Positions 10,351-23,335 are shown, counted from the stretch's first letter. The stretch is 64,000 bases of DNA from Tricholomella constricta (GCA_013368375.1 JAACJP010000014.1:558001-622000), one strand, 5' to 3'. Program-made: numbers and translations. Notes: generated by a model not told the origin, from the letters alone.

Positions 10351-12413
10351 ATGAACTCGACACCGCGCTCGACATCCCCAGCGACATGGGCGCAGCCTTC
10401 CCGCTCCAAACCCACCAGAAAGGCATCCACCGTCGCGCCCGCCAAGATTTCTCGGCCAAAGAAAGTCGTTCAAGCGCTCGACACAAACCCCAGCTCATAC
10501 GACCGCACGGACCCCTTCTTCGCCTTCAACACCCTCATTAAGCTGCTAGGGTCCCTCCCCTCGCGCATCGGCGGATGCCAGTACAAACTCACGCCTGACG
10601 AGCACAAACTCTCCTTACATCTTCTCACCATCGTCGAACCCTTCGTCGGGCTCGCACCCTCGCGGCGCACGATCACGCGGCAGCCGACGGAGGTGCTGGA
10701 CGCCATCATCTTCCACGTCGACGCGCGGCGGGACCTCCTAGCGCTCGCGCTCTCCTGCCGGCGCATGCACGACGTCGTGTGTCCCCGGCACCTCGCCTAC
10801 CGCGTCGTGCGCTGCAAAGTCAGCGCCCTAAGCGTCTGGAACCACCTCGTGGTCCACCGTGCCCTGGCGCGCAACGTCCGGCAGCTTGAGATCCTGGACG
10901 AGCGCAGCACGGAGCCTGAGATCGTGCCGCCTGGTATACTGGTGTCGGACACGGATTTGGAGTCGACGGACGATGAGCTGGGGATGCATGATAAACAGGA
11001 GAGGTACTTGGTGTCGGCCTTGACGAAGATGACGGCGCTGGCGTCGTTCAAGTGGGCGTGCAACCATTCCCCGATTTCGATTGATAATGTGTGGCCGACC
11101 CTGCTGAAGTGCCAGTCGTTGCAAGGTGTGGAGATTAATGATAATCTCGTGTTCTCCACGCCCGTGGATACGGAGGAACGGAAGGCACGCAAACAGGTTG
11201 TTGTAAGTATGCCTCGGCCTTGGACAGCTGGAGTGGTGTCGGTGCTTATCATGAAAGTATATAGCTTCCTCAGATGACGACATTATCGATGCGATCAACA
11301 TCACACATCTACGGATCGACCAAGCAGCCCAATCTACAGCGAATATCGGGTATCCTAAACCACTGCCCAAATCTCAAAGTAATAAACCTACTCACCTTCC
11401 ATACATATCCCTGCTAATAAAGTTTTCCCTAGTCCCTCGCCATAGCCTACAATCCCTCCCGCTCAACACCCAACACAACCTCACCCCGTCCCCCAGCCGA
11501 CGACCTGCTTTTATACGGGCGCTGGACCCAGCTCACCTCTCTCACACTCACCCACGTCCGGTGCTCACCCACAACAGGGCTGGCCTCCACCTCTGCCTTC
11601 CTCTCCGCGCACCCCAACCTCGAAGTCCTCCACCTCGACATCACCGGCCCCACCCTCTTCCCAAGCGGCAGCAACACCCCGAGCCTGGTGCTGCCCCCGG
11701 GCTCGCTCCCGCGCCTGCGCGAGCTGCACGCGAACAAAGAGATCGCCACCGCCGTCCTCGCCTGCCCCTGCCCCTGCCCCAGCCTTAGCAGCACGCACCC
11801 GCACCCGCGCCCGCTCGAGACCCTCAAAGGCCCCCGCCTCTCCGGGCGCCACTCCGACCTGGACCTGGACCGTGCCTTCCTCGCCAGCCTCAAGGCGCGC
11901 GGAAGGAGCGTGCGCAGGATCGAGCTGGGCGGGTGGCAGGAGATGGAGGATCTGCGGCGGCTCGTGGAGTGTGCGCCTGGGCTTACTTGGCTTGATGTCG
12001 GTAAGAAAGGGGGTGGCAACGGCAACGGAGCGCATCCTGGGGGGCGAAGGGACATGAAGGGGGGAAGCGCGGCGGCGGTGACGAACACGTTAGAGTGGGC
12101 GACGCTGTTGGCGGAGCTGCCGGAGCTGGTGGCGTTCCATGGCGTGCGGTTCTTCTTTGAGGTGTCCGGGGCTGCGGCGCTGCCTGGTGTGGTGGCAACC
12201 AGCACACATGTGCATATTTCGATGGCGGATCGGAGCAGGATTAGGAAGAATGATGAGGTGGCGGCGGTTTTGGCGTGGAAGTGCGGGAAGCTGAGGAGGG
12301 TGGATCATTGGGAGGAGGGGGCGGGGAAGGTTGTGGTGCTTGTTAGGGATAGCCCGGAGAGGATGAATGAGAAGGAGAAGGTGAGGTGGGAAGTTAGGAG
12401 GGTCAAGGTTTGA
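10351..12413 (+). CDS. F-box protein
   Basis: Exons 10351-11202, 11274-11378 and 11433-12413 close in frame to 645 aa. An F-box lies near residues 115-150: PTEVLDAIIFHVD, then DLLALALSCRRMHDVVCP. The rest has leucine-rich-like spacing (LTSLTLTHV, LEVLHLDI, LRELHANKE) seen in fungal F-box/LRR proteins. In the family the F-box binds Skp1 and the C-terminal part selects substrates for an SCF ubiquitin ligase. The third exon is very GC-rich. The target is unknown. Confidence 0.8.
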
Positions 12414-13023
12414 TACGGTGCTTTCATTTTGGTGTGCTTGTGTGTTGTAATATTTTTGGCGTGTGCGATGTGGCTTTACCTTACCCGGAACATTTCTATG
12501 CTGGTTATGTGTATAGTGCTATATAGGACTTACACACAGGGATATTCTCTCATCCATGCATCCAAATCCTCTTGCGTTCCTGGAATATTTGGACATACGT
12601 AGCGAGACCGTTAGCTAAGTTTCAGTGGCAGTATCGGCAATGTCCTTCCCTGCATTCTTTGTGACGGCGGTTGCGCGACGCGCCATTGCCCTCGCGACTG
12701 TACCACGTGATGGGGAAGTTTCCTCCATCTAGTTGAACGACCGTGACATTGACAATCCCCACAACCCAGACTTCACACACACACCTGGACTAAACGTCGA
12801 CGAAGGAGATGACTTACTGGCTATGTCTTCTCCTTCGCCGCTTGCTGGACAATTATCAGTGGGTTGCCATGGCTTTCACCGCTTCAATTGTACCTTGTGT
12901 GGGATAAAGGTTCTTTATACATTGTTCTTGATATAAGTCTAATCAAAAGCTCTTCATCCATACACATTGTAGCTTTCTCTAGCCCTATTCTCTTACCGAT
13001 CCCGCCACCAAACTATCTAACGA
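12414..13023. other. Intergenic region
   Basis: Spacer between tandem genes. A 67-codon plus-strand ORF (12733-12936) lacks supporting features and runs into low-complexity AC repeats. No gene is called. Confidence 0.5.
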
Positions 13024-14133
13024 ATGAGACCCCACGTCTACTTCACTCATCATCCTCGTTCTATCAAGAAGAAAGCCTCAGAGTTGGTCGAATGCCTTAA
13101 AGTGGATGGACCAAGCTCAAAGATTCCTTGCAAGACTGTGGAGGGTGTCGCGAAAGCTTTGTACTTGGGTTCTGTTGCGGAGCCCTTATCCTCTCGTACA
13201 ATAGCGCTGATTGCGCGCTCGATTGTGGCCGAACTCTTCTGGGTAGACAAGCAATCCTCGATGGCACTCCAAGAAGAACTCGCCGACCTCGTGACATCAA
13301 ACTTCATCACACGTTGGATGGTGAGCTTGCTGCGAACAGCGAACAAGAACCACATCCACATTCACATTCATATTTAAATCATTGCAGACCGAGTTCCAGC
13401 GCGGATGTAACCACAGGCACGATGACAGCCTGTATCCCACCTTTGACGATCTCGTATCGCAGCTGGAGGACGTCCGGTTCAAGCAGTCGAACCCACGCTT
13501 GGGGGAATCCGATCTCGAAGATCTCTATCTAGAAGAGCTCGAAATCACCGAATGCGCTAACACGCCGTCTGCTACGTCTTCCCAATCCTCGGTTACCCAG
13601 GTTCCCGGACCGTCATCGTCTGAGCCTGATCGAACCCCGACGCAATCGAGGATGGAATTGCCGTCTGACGACGCGTGTCCTGAAGAGACTCTCTGCTTGG
13701 CCTCGGTCCTCTTGAGCGACCTTTACTCTGTGGGGTTTATCCATCTGGATGTGATGCAAACGTGTATCCTGTACCTCGTTGACAATCTCTGCTTGGCCAG
13801 CGACATCCGATGCTTATACGTCCTCTTCGATCGCGGGGCTACGCATCTCGCACCGAGCCTTGGATTGGTCTTCCTCAGGACGTGCCATTATAAAATCATG
13901 CTCGCTGGTTCCACCATGCCTAAAGACGACATCAATGTAAGTCCCCCTGTGGGTGCGTTGTGTTGCTTCTGACGTCCTCCGTTTAGGAGATCGTTGAACT
14001 GTTGACCTTGATTGATGACATCATCTCTGAAGACACGATGTATCGGAACAACCCTAGTGTTGCCTCCTATGCTCAGAGGGCGTGCCACCGTTGGGATTCG
14101 ACCATCGTCGGCGATATATCTATCAAATGTTGA
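13024..14133 (+). CDS. MIF4G-like domain protein, hypothetical
   Basis: Exons 13024-13320, 13388-13936 and 13987-14133 sum to 331 codons. The middle and C-terminal part (LLSDLYSVGFIHLDVMQTCI, then LYVLFDRGATHL) resembles the helical repeats of the eIF4G middle domain, where a LYxxG/L segment precedes a helix about regional loss of function. Two motifs fit the N-terminal helix pair: SIVAELFWVDKQSS and QEELADLVTSNF. The length is far below eIF4G itself, so this would be a small MIF4G protein. The fold call is inference from pattern; all splice junctions close in frame. Confidence 0.6.
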
Positions 14134-14980
14134 TTCATCCGCCTCTTCCTGCTGCCCGTATTGTACTCCCAGAAATACTGTAACGTCTCACTCATACTAT
14201 CAATATGAATGCTTGATCCTGGTGTCTTTCCAGTACGACCGTCCTGCCTTGACAAGTCACACAACCTTTCCGGAAAGCGAACTCTCTCAAATTGTACCAG
14301 GTGATCATAGCAAATAGTAAGAGACACGTATGGCGTTGTCTAGAGTGTCTGCACTTGTCCTGGCAGCATTGTCACTACTGATGTCCCGGACCTATCCCCG
14401 TCGATGCCGTCCACCGACCTCATACGAACTGAAAGGTCAGCATTTCTCCACTTTTTTCCGAACTCGGTCCGTTCGATGGCTATATAAGAGCTTCTCGCTC
14501 CCACCCACGAGCGCCTCTATGCCGAGGCCAATGACAATCAACTTGGCAGGTAAGGAAGCTTCCATCCGTGCCGTACGGCTTTGGTTTCTGTATGTCTAAT
14601 AAATACCTTCTTCCTTGCAGCGACTTGACGTTATTTTTGAACCCTTGATGATTGTTAATAAAGCTTTTATTCTTGGCGTGTCTTCTGACCGCGATACTTG
14701 GTCCAGGTGGCGATTCGACATCTGCGTATGTGCTACCTTCAAAGCCATCTCCCAATCACATCATCTTTACTTTTACTCATCGTTGAACCACAAGGTGTCG
14801 CAACATGGTCGCGTCAGGCTTTGGGCCGTTCATACAACATTCTCGGCGATACTGCTGGCAACACCTCTTCCTTCTGGCACACCTCCTCCTCCTCCTGTAG
14901 CCTATATATTCCATTGTCAGAATGGGGGGCTGCTCCGCCAGCTCAGCTGATAAACTCCACTTCTCTCAGTCTCTCGCCCA
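14134..14980. other. Intergenic region of 847 bp
   Basis: Contains pyrimidine-rich stretches and a TATATAAG at about 14480. Several ORFs of 80-160 codons overlap on the plus strand. None has family resemblance or consistent intron structure. Probably the promoter and 5' UTR of the fungalysin gene plus the 3' UTR of the upstream gene. Confidence 0.5.
14903..14910 (+). promoter_or_regulatory. TATA-like box of the fungalysin gene
   Basis: TATATATT lies about 78 nt before the ATG at 14981. The preceding CT-rich run is also usual in strongly expressed fungal genes. Sequence match only. Confidence 0.35.
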
Positions 14981-17887
14981 ATGGCTGTGTTCCGCCGACT
15001 CTTTGTTTCTGTTCTTCTCGCGGTGTCTGCGACTCCTTCCGTCCTGGGTGCACCATTCGACCCTCAAGTCAAGCACGCAACGCACCGCGTCAGGAGCATC
15101 AGCCGTGGACTCGAGCTCGAGACGTACCATCCTCCTTCAACGTACGAGGTCCGTTACTCAGCCCCCCACCTTGGTATTCGCGGTCGTTCTGATGCTATGA
15201 TCTTTTTCCCAGACTTTCGGTGAAGGCGTTGAGCACCCTCTCTGGAGGCGTGACAGTGTGAACGTCACTCTCCAGGACGCTTCGGTTGCTTTCATACAAT
15301 CGCGTATGGGAGTTGACTCGTCCTCAATTATCTTCAAATCCGGCTTCTCTGGTGAAGCTGCGAAACACGCCTACGTGAAGCAATCCCATGTAAGTCGATA
15401 CCGGGACACTGCCCGGAGCCCCCTACTGACAATAATACTAAATTCATCAGAATGGTATTCCCTTCGCCAACGCAGTAGCAAACATAGCTTACAACCATGA
15501 CGACAAGGTTCGATATTCAAGTTTTTTTTTTCTTTTTTTTTTCCAAAACAAAAGAATTCTGACGACGTAATACCAAAAATAGGTCGTTGCTTTTGGATCG
15601 TCCTTCGTGAAGCCTAGTCAGTAACATGCCTGACTTCTGAACTTGCAAGAGATTCTGATCCTGCTCCGCAGCTTCTATTGCTTCGTCAACACCCTCAGTC
15701 TCTCTTGATGCTGCAATCGCCAAGGCGGAAGATGCGTTGTCCGGCCAGCATAATGGCCATCCTGCGTCGATCCAATACCTCGTAAAAGCCGATGGCACCG
15801 CCGCGTTGACACATGCCATCCAGGTTCAAAACAAGGACGCTGGGACGTGGTACGACGCTTTTGTCGACGCACACTCCGGAGAGTTACTCCACATTACAGA
15901 CTTTGTGGCTCGAGCTTCGGTACGTACGTAACCAAACGTGGGGCTCATGAACTTTGTTGACTGTATCTTCGTGGCAAAAAAAATAAGTATCGAGTGCTTC
16001 CCGTCACCAAACAGGTGCTCACACAGGGATTCGAGACGCTCATGGACCCACAGGATCCCATCGCCTCTCCAAAAGGCTGGCACACCATCGGAAGCACTGT
16101 CTTCAAGTAAGTGATTTATTTCAACTGAAGGTGTCTTGACAATGGGGAACTGATCGATCTGGACGCCAGTACGACAACGTCAGCATTTAAAAATCCTTAC
16201 CCTAACTCTTTCTTGTTTGTGCTCACCCAGGGTTTCAGGGGAAATAATGCGATGGCATACAAGGGCACCGCGTCTTCGCTCACTTCTGCAACCTCCGCTG
16301 TCTTGAACTTTATATACGACCAAAACCCTGCCGTTGCGCCCACCACGGACCCGAACGTGGACGCTGCGCGCACTAATGCGTTTTACATCGTCAATACGCT
16401 TCATGATGTTACATACCGGTATGTTTTCATTTATCTCATCTCGGAATCATGCTCCTCGTTCATTACTTTATAATTCTACCCAGCTACGGGTTTACTGAGG
16501 TACGCCGTCTTCGCTCCACCTCGTGCAGTTCCACAGGATAACGCTTCTGGGATTGTCCATTTAGGCGGCATTCAACTTCCAGAGCGATAACTTTGGGAAG
16601 GGGGGATTGGGTAACGACCCCGTGTCGATCTCGGTCCAGAGCACGGCAGGGATTGATAACGCTGATTTTGCCACACCTCCGGAGTAAATATTTCCCTTAC
16701 TTCCCATTTTCGGCATTTTCGTCGTGCTGATGATTTTGATTTTGATTCAACTACAGTGGGCAGTCTGGCTTGATGCGTGAGTGCTTATTATCCGAGATCC
16801 ATAGCTGTCGCTCTTCCTGACGAACATATTATCGACAAGGAATGTTCTTGTGGGATTACACTTCAGTGAGTGACCTCCGGCTATCCAGCGTGATTCTTTA
16901 ATAAGAGCGGATCCACTCCGATGCTATAGCCCCAGCGCGACGGAGCCCTCGAAAACGACATCGTCACACACGAGAACACGCATGGCCTTACCAACAGAAT
17001 GACAGGTGGAGGTACCGGCGCGTGCCTTCAGACACTCGAAGCCGGTGGCCTTGGCGAGGGTATGCTCATCGTCTTCTCCCGTATGAAAGACAACTTATGC
17101 AACTCACTAGGGTGGTCTGATGCCATGGCGGAGTAAGCCATCACCCCAATTTCAGCCCATTTCTAAATGCTCACTTGGCATCTTTTACAGGTGGATAGAA
17201 CATACATCCAGCGCCGTTCCCGACTACGTACTGGGTGCATACGTGATCAATTTCCCTACCGGTGTAAGGGTTTATCCTTACTCGACCAACAAGTGGGTGT
17301 CATGGACAAGTAGTAGTCGCTCTCATCACGACGATGGTCTCTGATCAATGCATTCACCGTCGCAGTAAAACGAACCCCCTCAGGTACTCGAGTCTATTAT
17401 CGTACCATGAGGTGCACGGTAAGTACCTGGGACCGTGACATTATCAGCACCAGACGTTCCCCCTCATTTAATTTTCTGCACCTTTTCATCAGCCTTCGGA
17501 GAGATCTGGGCTAACATGCTTCACAACGTCTACGCCGCGCTCGTCGCCGCACACGGCTGGTCCTCTACCGCACTAACAGACCCGAGCGGGTCAGAAGGCA
17601 ATGTCGTGTTCCTCCACCTGCTCATCGACGCTCTACCCTTGCAACCCTGTAATCCGACGTGTGGGTAACCTTTTTCCATGTCCATCTCTTGTGTCGTCAA
17701 TCAATAATCACTGACTCGGAACCAATTGGGCGTAGTCATCAACGCGAGAGACGCTTGGTTACAGGCTGACGTGAACAGATATGGTGGGGCCAATAAGTGC
17801 ATTCTCTGGAAAGCCTTCGCGAGCCGTGGTATGGGAGTTAACGCTGCGGATTATGGAGACTCGTCTGCCGTTCCTGCTGGATGTTGA
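14981..17887 (+). CDS. Secreted metalloprotease, fungalysin (peptidase family M36)
   Basis: Eighteen exons close in frame to 599 aa: 14981-15148, 15213-15389, 15451-15507, 15583-15616, 15672-15919, 15988-16106, 16170-16178, 16239-16418, 16484-16499, 16565-16683, 16757-16776, 16840-16865, 16930-17059, 17111-17132, 17191-17292, 17366-17418, 17493-17660, 17736-17887. A signal peptide ([19 protein letters not shown]) precedes a propeptide that includes the FTP/PepSY-like [14 protein letters not shown]. The zinc site is HENTHG (H405, E406, H409), with the third ligand in GEGWSD (E434). The family usually has HEYTH, so the Asn is a variant that leaves HExxH intact. The protease would be exported, self-cleave its propeptide and degrade external protein. 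Exon 7 is only 9 nt. The acceptor of exon 8 is the least certain. Confidence 0.88.
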
Positions 17888-18061
17888 AAAGTTGCGGGGT
17901 AGTTTTTTTTGGGAGCAGTTAAAAACAGCGACATCGATGGAGTGGAGCTTTCGATAGCATTACGATATTTGTAGGTATGTAAGTAAGATGGGGAATACAG
18001 ACTGTATGTATGGGAGTTGCAAGTAGAGCCCTTGGAGCGAAAACATAAAACACAAAACAAC

Positions 18062-20796
18062 TTAGTTAAAGAGGCCCTTGATCCTTCCAGTAACGAAGAC
18101 ATCATCGAGCTTGATAGATTGGGCTTTTACTGCGGTCTTTCCTTTCCGCCACGCCTCCACAAGATCCTTTGCCTCCACCGCCGGTATGCTCGCGCTTTTC
18201 GTCGCAACCGTGATATGCAGCCTCCGCGTCAAGTGTTCCGGAAGCCCTTCCAAGAACTCTTTGCCTTTCTTCGTCCCTTCCTCTCCATCTGCGCCCGCCT
18301 CCTCGACCACCTCGAGCGCATCCACCGTGAGAGCCATCACACGCGCATTCCAAACGAGGTGCCCCAGACGCGCACGGAAAAGCGGGGGGTTCTTCACCGT
18401 CTGCAACTCCGCACACCGCGTCCACAGCTCCTGCTCCGCAGGCAGCGAATTCCGGTGCACGACCGTGATATGCGGCCGCCTCGCCACGCGCCCGGCGCCC
18501 TTCAACACACCCCACACGCTCGCCGCCTCCCCTTCCACGCCCTGTGCATTCGCCACCATCCCCAGCCTCGTCCCCAACACCTCCTCCAGCTCCACCTCTG
18601 CCAGAAACCCATAATACCTCGCCGCGTCCTTCGCCTTCGCCTTGTTCTTCTTCTTCTCATCCGGCTTCTTCACCTCAGCCTTATACGCATCCACCACCTC
18701 CAGCGCCCTCACAATCTTCTCCTCCCCCGGCCTCTCAACGCCCAAAATCCTCACACACCCATCCACAGCCCTCCTCACCGCCTCCTCCAAGCCCTCCTCG
18801 ACCTCCATCTCCACCACCGCATCCACCTCGCGCTCCGCCAGCTCCTCCCGCGTGTTCAAGAACATCCAGATCACCTCCTCGTGGTGCCCCGCGCTCTCGT
18901 CGGGCCTCAGCGTCTGGTGGTTCGCACCCCGGCGCATCACCCGGTCCCCACACACCCGGTGCACAGTCGCCTGCGGCACGCTGCCCACGCCCCAGTTGAG
19001 CCCCAGCAGCCGTGTCGGCACCCCCGTTGCCTTGGCGACATCCCGGAGGGCCTGGCGGTGCTGAATCAGGTGGTTGTTCCTGGAACAAAAAGAGTGCGAG
19101 TCAGTGTCAGTGTTCAGTGTCAGTGTCAGTGTTGCAGGGAAAGATGTTCGGGATGAATGCCCAGCGTACTTACTTGTCGGCAATGACCACGTCATGGGTC
19201 TTGAGGAGGGACGCGACGTTCTTGATAAACTGAGGAGCGGCCTTTTTGACCATCACATCGTCGCTCTGCGTGTGTCCAAATCCGAAAATGTGCTCCAATG
19301 CGATGGATACAGCCGTTTTGCCTGAGGTACCCCCATAAGAACCATGGAAGTCACGAACACATACATTACATAGGAAGGAAGAAGGAACGTACCGCATCCG
19401 GGGATGGCAACGGGGACGATGATGGTCTTCTGGAACACCTCGTCCTTGTTCATAACACTAACACTCTCCGTGGCGCCCTTCTTCGCTTTTGCCAGCTCCT
19501 CCTTTCCCCTGGGCGTCTGGAGGTACGCGAGGAACCGCTCCCGCGCGGCAATGATGCCCTTGCCCTTGGTGTACTCCGCAAACGGCGCGCGATCGCGCTT
19601 GATCTCGTCGATCACCCAGCGGACGTACACACGCGTTTCGGCGCGGCGCATTTTTGCCTTGGGCAGCGCCGACGCGGACAGGGTGCTCGATGCCGACAGC
19701 AGCTTCTTCGTCACCTCGCGCCAGTCGCGGTACATCATGTACGGCTCGTCGAATTTGACCTTGAAGAAGAACGACGAGCCCGGGGCGTACGGCGATGCCG
19801 ACGTTGACGCCGCAGACGCAGGCTTGCTCTTGGGATCCGCGACGTGGGTGCGCACGACAAAGCCCTCCACGGCCTCGCCGTTCCATTCGCCCAGCTCGGC
19901 GATCTCGGAGGTGAAGGCGCGGACGTCGGGTATGGTGTTGAGCGTGATGGAAGCGGTCTTGATGAACCCCCATTCTTCGGCAAAGGCGTCGACTTCCGAG
20001 TGCGAGAGGGTTTTGAAAGCCTTGGTGCAGACGTTCAAACCGTGGAGGTGCAGGCCTGTCTTTTCTGGTGGGTAACCTAGAACGTGTTCTTCGAACGAAT
20101 CATCGCAGAGCTGGAATGATATTGAGCCCGGTGTGCGAGTTATCACGATTCTGAGACGCGTACCTCTGCTACTGCGGTCCAGTTGTTCTCCCAAAGATGC
20201 GTGGCGAGCTGTTCCTCCGTGCGTCCCTTCTGCTCGAGATACTTCCGCAGCCATGCCTCCCCTGCCTGAGCATGGCTTACAGCAGATCCTGCAACGGGGC
20301 CCAAGGAATGCTTCGATGTGACGAGAAGCTTGCTTTTGGTCAAGGCCGCTATGAAAATGATACACCCGTTTGATTTTAGGGACAGCGTGTATGGTGCTGC
20401 AGTGTGTGATTCTAGAGCAGGCCACTGTAGACTACGTTAGATCCTGCGTGAATCATCAAGGATTGGATGCCGCACCGTGACCCAAGGGACCTCGCCGATG
20501 TTGAAAAACTTGTCATAGCCCCGTGCCACAATACGATACTTTTGTTCACTTTCACCTGCTTCCTTCCCGTCCGCCTTTGGAGGAAGCTCAACGGTGAAGA
20601 TACCACGCGCCAGCGTCGGAAACGGGGATGGCACATCATAGTACTTGAACTCGTTCATCTTCCAGCTACGAACGACGATGTTGGGATCTGCGGGCGCGGG
20701 GTACGTTGAGGACTTGACAAGCTTTGGCGATTTCTTGGAAAGCCTATGAAGGCCGGCGATGAGCTGGGAATCCTCCTCTGAGAAAGTGGGCGCCAT
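18062..20796 (-). CDS. TRL1: Fungal tRNA ligase Trl1
   Basis: Exons 20796-20476, 20424-20164, 20110-19393, 19321-19174 and 19079-18062 close to 821 aa, matching the usual size. The N-terminal ligase domain has the nucleotidyl-acceptor motif LKSNG (Lys about residue 124) and GYDKFFNIGEVPW. A central 5' kinase has the P-loop IPGCGKT (about 430-436; the intron splits the second Gly). The C-terminal cyclic phosphodiesterase has two HxT motifs (HITVVH about 686, HITVAT about 771). The enzyme heals and seals tRNA halves after intron excision and, in yeast, splices HAC1 mRNA. An in-frame upstream ATG (20967) would add 57 residues. The gene is tail-to-tail with fungalysin. Confidence 0.95.
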
Positions 20797-21584
20797 GATG
20801 GACGACTTGGGGATTCGTATAGCGTTAGCTGCAGGTGCGACGGTCGAGAATAAGCGTGAATATGGGCGCCTGCCCAGAGCCAGAAGAGACTGAATGTTGA
20901 GAGAATGTACTGACGCGAGGATCCTATTTAAATCCTGCAAGATGTAGCAAGAGCCAAGAACAGTCACCTTGAGTGCCCGCTCCCGAAAATCAAGACTCGG
21001 TATGATCGGGTTATCAATCTTATCTGATACCCTCCGGAACTGGGCCTTTCCTTGGTATCTCTTTCACTTTCAGTAAACTAGTACAGTGATACTTAGCTAG
21101 TGAATGGGCACGGCTAGTACTTACCAGGAAAATCCAGCACACGCCGTCTGATTGATCGGAAAGGTGTAAACCCCAGATATGATTTAGTTACTCACGGCTT
21201 GACCTCACAAGCTCCCTGTTGTTCCTCGTCATCCTCCGGCTTGTGGTGAACCTCAATATTCTCGCCCTCAAGGGTGACGGAATTTGGAACGAACCCCTTC
21301 AAGATGGTGGTTGCAAAGTTAGAACAAAGGTAACAGAATGAACTCGTCTAATAGGATTCAATTCCCACGGTCAGTAATTATAAGTCGAGTCTCATAAACC
21401 TGCCTTTCCTCGTCAACATTGAACGTTGAACGCCCAGCAATTCCTTACGATTTTTCTTTTTCTTCACTTCAGTACCATATTATAGCACCCTCGTCGTGCA
21501 CGAATTTACTCTTGTGACCGCAAGTAACGAACCAGGAGCGTTGAAACCTAGGCAGTGACTCGGAATAGGCTTCGATTTCCAACG
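20797..21584. other. Divergent promoter region with a possible coding relic
   Basis: Lies between TRL1 (-) and ATG18 (+). Minus-strand positions 21305-21192 read 37 codons with strong third-base bias (NSVTLEGENIEVHHKPEDDE) ending in TGA. No start or upstream exon was found, so this may be an orphan exon or pseudogene remnant. The remainder shows nothing definite. Confidence 0.35.
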
Positions 21585-23285
21585 ATGGCTGAACGGACCA
21601 ATGCCAACATGCTATTCGCCAATTTCAACCAAGATTTCTCGTATGTGTTTACCCTATGGTTGCGCTTAATGTCTGTTCTGACCGAGCTTCAGATGTATCT
21701 CGGTGGGCACACGGAAGGGCTATAGTATCACGAATTGTGACCCGTTCGGTCGGGTATACACTATGAGTGCGTCTCTTGTACATGGAGGGCGTTTACGGAG
21801 CTTAACTAGCATATGAAGATGACGGCGCAAGGGGGATTGTCGAAATGCTGTTCTGTACATCGCTTATCGCGCTCGTCGGTGCCGCCGATCAGCCGCAGTC
21901 GAGTCCACGAAAGCTGCAGATAGTCAACACCAAGGTGCGCCAAGCTAGACCGTTATACCTTGTGCAGAGGACTTACGAAGCTTTCCATAGCGGCAATCCA
22001 TGATATGCGAACTCCTGTTCCCATCCTCAATACTGGCAGTGAAACTGAATCGCAAGACATTAGTCATTGTGCTAGAGACGGAGATATACATCTACGACAT
22101 CTCCAACATGCGCCTCCTACATGTCATAGAGACGACACCGAATCCAGAAGGTGCGTGGCCATCGACCCACACAATATCCAAGCCCGACTGACCCCTACCT
22201 GCAGCCATCTGTGCCCTCTCTCCATCCGCCGACAGCTCCTACCTCGCATACCCTTCACCCGTCCCGTCCCCAACCTCCGCCCTCGCTGCTCCAAGCACAT
22301 CCGCACAACCTCCACCCGTGACAACGCCCCACCAATCCGGGGACGTCCTCCTCTTCTCCACCCGTTCCCTAACAGTCGCCAACGTCATCCAAGCCCACAA
22401 AGCGCCCATCTCCTTCCTCTCCATCAACTCCACCGGCACGCTCCTGGCCTCCGCCTCCGACAAGGGCACCGTCATCCGCGTCTGGAGCATCCCCGCCGCA
22501 GAGAAGCTCTACCAGTTCCGCCGCGGCACCCGCGAGGCCCGCATATACTCCATCAGCTTCAACCTCGTCTCCACATTGCTCGCAGTCAGCTCCGCCCACG
22601 ACACCGTGCACATATTCAAGCTCGGCCCGCAGAAGGCGGCCGTGTCGGGGTCGAAAGCAGAGTACCCCTCCAGCCCCTCCGACTCCATTGACAGCAGGGA
22701 GGGCGTGCAGGGCCTGGACGGGGGATACGATGCGTTCATTGAGAAGAAGAAGAGCGGCAGTGTCTCGTGAGTTCCCTTCTTATTACTTTTGGGGGTTCTG
22801 CTCCTGGTTGCGCAGCGAGACTTAGTGGGAATGGTAGGTCGAGCCTGAGACGGAAGTCGATGCAGATGACGAAAAGCCTGACGCATTCCGTGGGTGGGTA
22901 TCTGCCAAACACGCTGACGGAGATGTGGGAGCCTTCCCGGGACTTTGCCTTCTTGCGCCTGCCCACGAGCGGCGCGCGGTGTATCGTTGCGCTGAGCGGG
23001 TAAGTGCTCGTAGTTCCGGCTCTACGACGGCGTAAATTCTCATGCGGGGCACTGTAGGACCATGCCACACGTCATGGTGATCTCATCCGAGGGGTATTTT
23101 TACTCGTATAGCATCGATTTGGAGAACGGGGGGGAGTGCTCGTTGATGAAACAGTACAGGTGCGTTCTCGCGCACTTGCGGTATACATTGGAAAACTAAA
23201 CTGTGCCACGCACGCTTGCTAATTATAATTATATTCTGTTAGTTTGCTGGACTCTGGGGACGAGGCTTCGAGTCTGGCGGAGTGA
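21585..23285 (+). CDS. ATG18: PROPPIN autophagy protein Atg18
   Basis: Eight exons (21585-21640, 21693-21766, 21819-21934, 21991-22150, 22205-22766, 22838-22999, 23058-23159, 23243-23285) close to 424 aa. It forms a seven-bladed WD40 propeller. The phosphoinositide-binding FRRG motif is at about residue 240, preceded by [13 protein letters not shown] and followed by YSISFN, as in the family. Atg18 binds PI3P and PI(3,5)P2 and works with Atg2 in phagophore expansion and in vacuole homeostasis. An ITNC element near the N-terminus is also typical. Its 3' end faces ALG2, with a retrotransposon inserted between them. Confidence 0.95.
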
Positions 23286-23313
23286 GAGCCAAGGCGTAGG
23301 TTATGTTGGCCGC

Positions 23314-23335
23314 AGAGAGAGAGAGAGAGAGAGAG
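23314..23335. repeat. (AG)n microsatellite
   Basis: Eleven AG dinucleotides in a row, about 30 bp after the ATG18 stop codon, within its likely 3' UTR. Confidence 0.9.

Noticed and set aside
14330..14599. Small gene before fungalysin
   Set aside because: A TATA-like site and an ATG are present, but codon bias, homology and splice support are lacking.
18017..19156. 379-codon plus-strand ORF
   Set aside because: Antisense of the TRL1 last exon, Pro/Arg/His-rich from GC-rich complement; TRL1 motifs settle the strand.
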